From a virus: a stretch of 40,078 nucleotides of DNA. The stretch is taken from positions 1-40,078 of the IMG/VR virus record IMGVR_UViG_3300026473_000726. One strand, 5' to 3'. Positions 39,965 to 40,078 of the stretch are shown in pieces. The position numbers and the translations under genes are program-made. A model generated the notes under the pieces. That model was not told the origin of the DNA. It searched no databases and saw only the letters and a program-made list of their open reading frames with translations. The first letter of the stretch is position 1, and every line of letters begins with the position of its first letter.

Positions 39965-40078
39965 ATGGACTCCTCCGCCCCGAAAGGGTTACGGTAGTGG
40001 CTCTATCACCAACCAGGAGACTCAGATGAAACAAATCGCTGTGATCGGGATCGATCTTGCCAAGAATGTTTTTCAAGT
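39965..40078 (+). mobile_element. IS110-family insertion sequence, left end (cut by window edge)
   Basis: The first codons of an IS110-type transposase start at 40026. Upstream, ATGGACTCCTCC at 39965 resembles subterminal sequences of IS110/IS1111 elements, so the element end is placed near there; the exact boundary is not provable in this window. It separates the visible prophage genes from whatever lies to the right. Confidence 0.5.
40026..40078 (+). CDS. IS110-family transposase (5' fragment only)
   Basis: Seventeen complete codons, MKQIAVIGIDLAKNVFQ, the highly conserved start of IS110 transposases. The aspartate in GIDLAKN is the first acidic residue of the DEDD catalytic set. An AGGAGA ribosome binding site lies about six bases upstream. 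The gene runs off the window end, so integrity cannot be judged. IS110 recombinases work with a structured bridge RNA encoded in the element's non-coding end. Confidence 0.85.
   Translation, partial: MKQIAVIGIDLAKNVFQ

Noticed and set aside
1-40078. tRNA, rRNA genes and CRISPR arrays
   Set aside because: None recognised by reading either strand, though I could not run a covariance-model search.

Overview
The window holds a lysogenic tailed phage (lambda/HK97-type siphovirus) beside an anti-phage defence island, in what is probably a Gram-negative, betaproteobacterial (Burkholderiales-like) genome. That host guess is an inference from the moderately high GC, the Gram-negative lysis genes (inner- and outer-membrane spanins) and the general look of the genes. 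No host housekeeping marker, rRNA or tRNA is visible.

Left part (about 140-11730), defence island. On the + strand lie a sigma-70 of RpoD type with an ankyrin-repeat front end, a GHKL (MutL/MORC-like) ATPase, a Z1-domain superfamily 2 helicase, a PD-(D/E)XK nuclease, an AIPR-family protein and a Vsr mismatch endonuclease. They are tightly packed, with overlaps or gaps of no more than about 35 bases. Convergent to them is a complete cytosine-5 DNA methyltransferase whose 3' end overlaps vsr. The set looks like a restriction-modification-like defence system that carries its own sigma factor. A run of about 11 C inside the Z1 gene could act as a slippage switch.

Middle and right part (11921-38770, all on the - strand, read right to left), prophage late region. 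The order is HNH endonuclease, TerS, TerL, portal, S49 protease, major capsid, decoration-like protein, connector, head closure, gp10-like, DUF3168, tail tube, G and G-T chaperones with a -1 frameshift site, tape measure, M, L, K, I, J, two further tail proteins and a tail fibre. After these comes an unusual block of a 268-residue protein, three 2-oxoglutarate/Fe(II) oxygenase-like proteins, a 69-residue protein and a radical SAM/SPASM enzyme. The lysis set follows: holin, glucosaminidase endolysin, Rz and a nested Rz1.

The most striking observation is that the tail fibre ends in a 36-residue Cys-Asn repeat tail with 14 cysteines. It lies directly upstream of the translationally coupled oxygenase and radical-SAM genes. 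I propose that this is a RiPP-like post-translational modification system that matures the phage receptor-binding tip.

Right end (38878-40078). Three small + strand phage-type genes (DUF6900-like, DUF3489-like, unknown) are followed by the first codons of an IS110-family transposase, cut by the window edge. Integrase, repressor and replication genes are not in the window.
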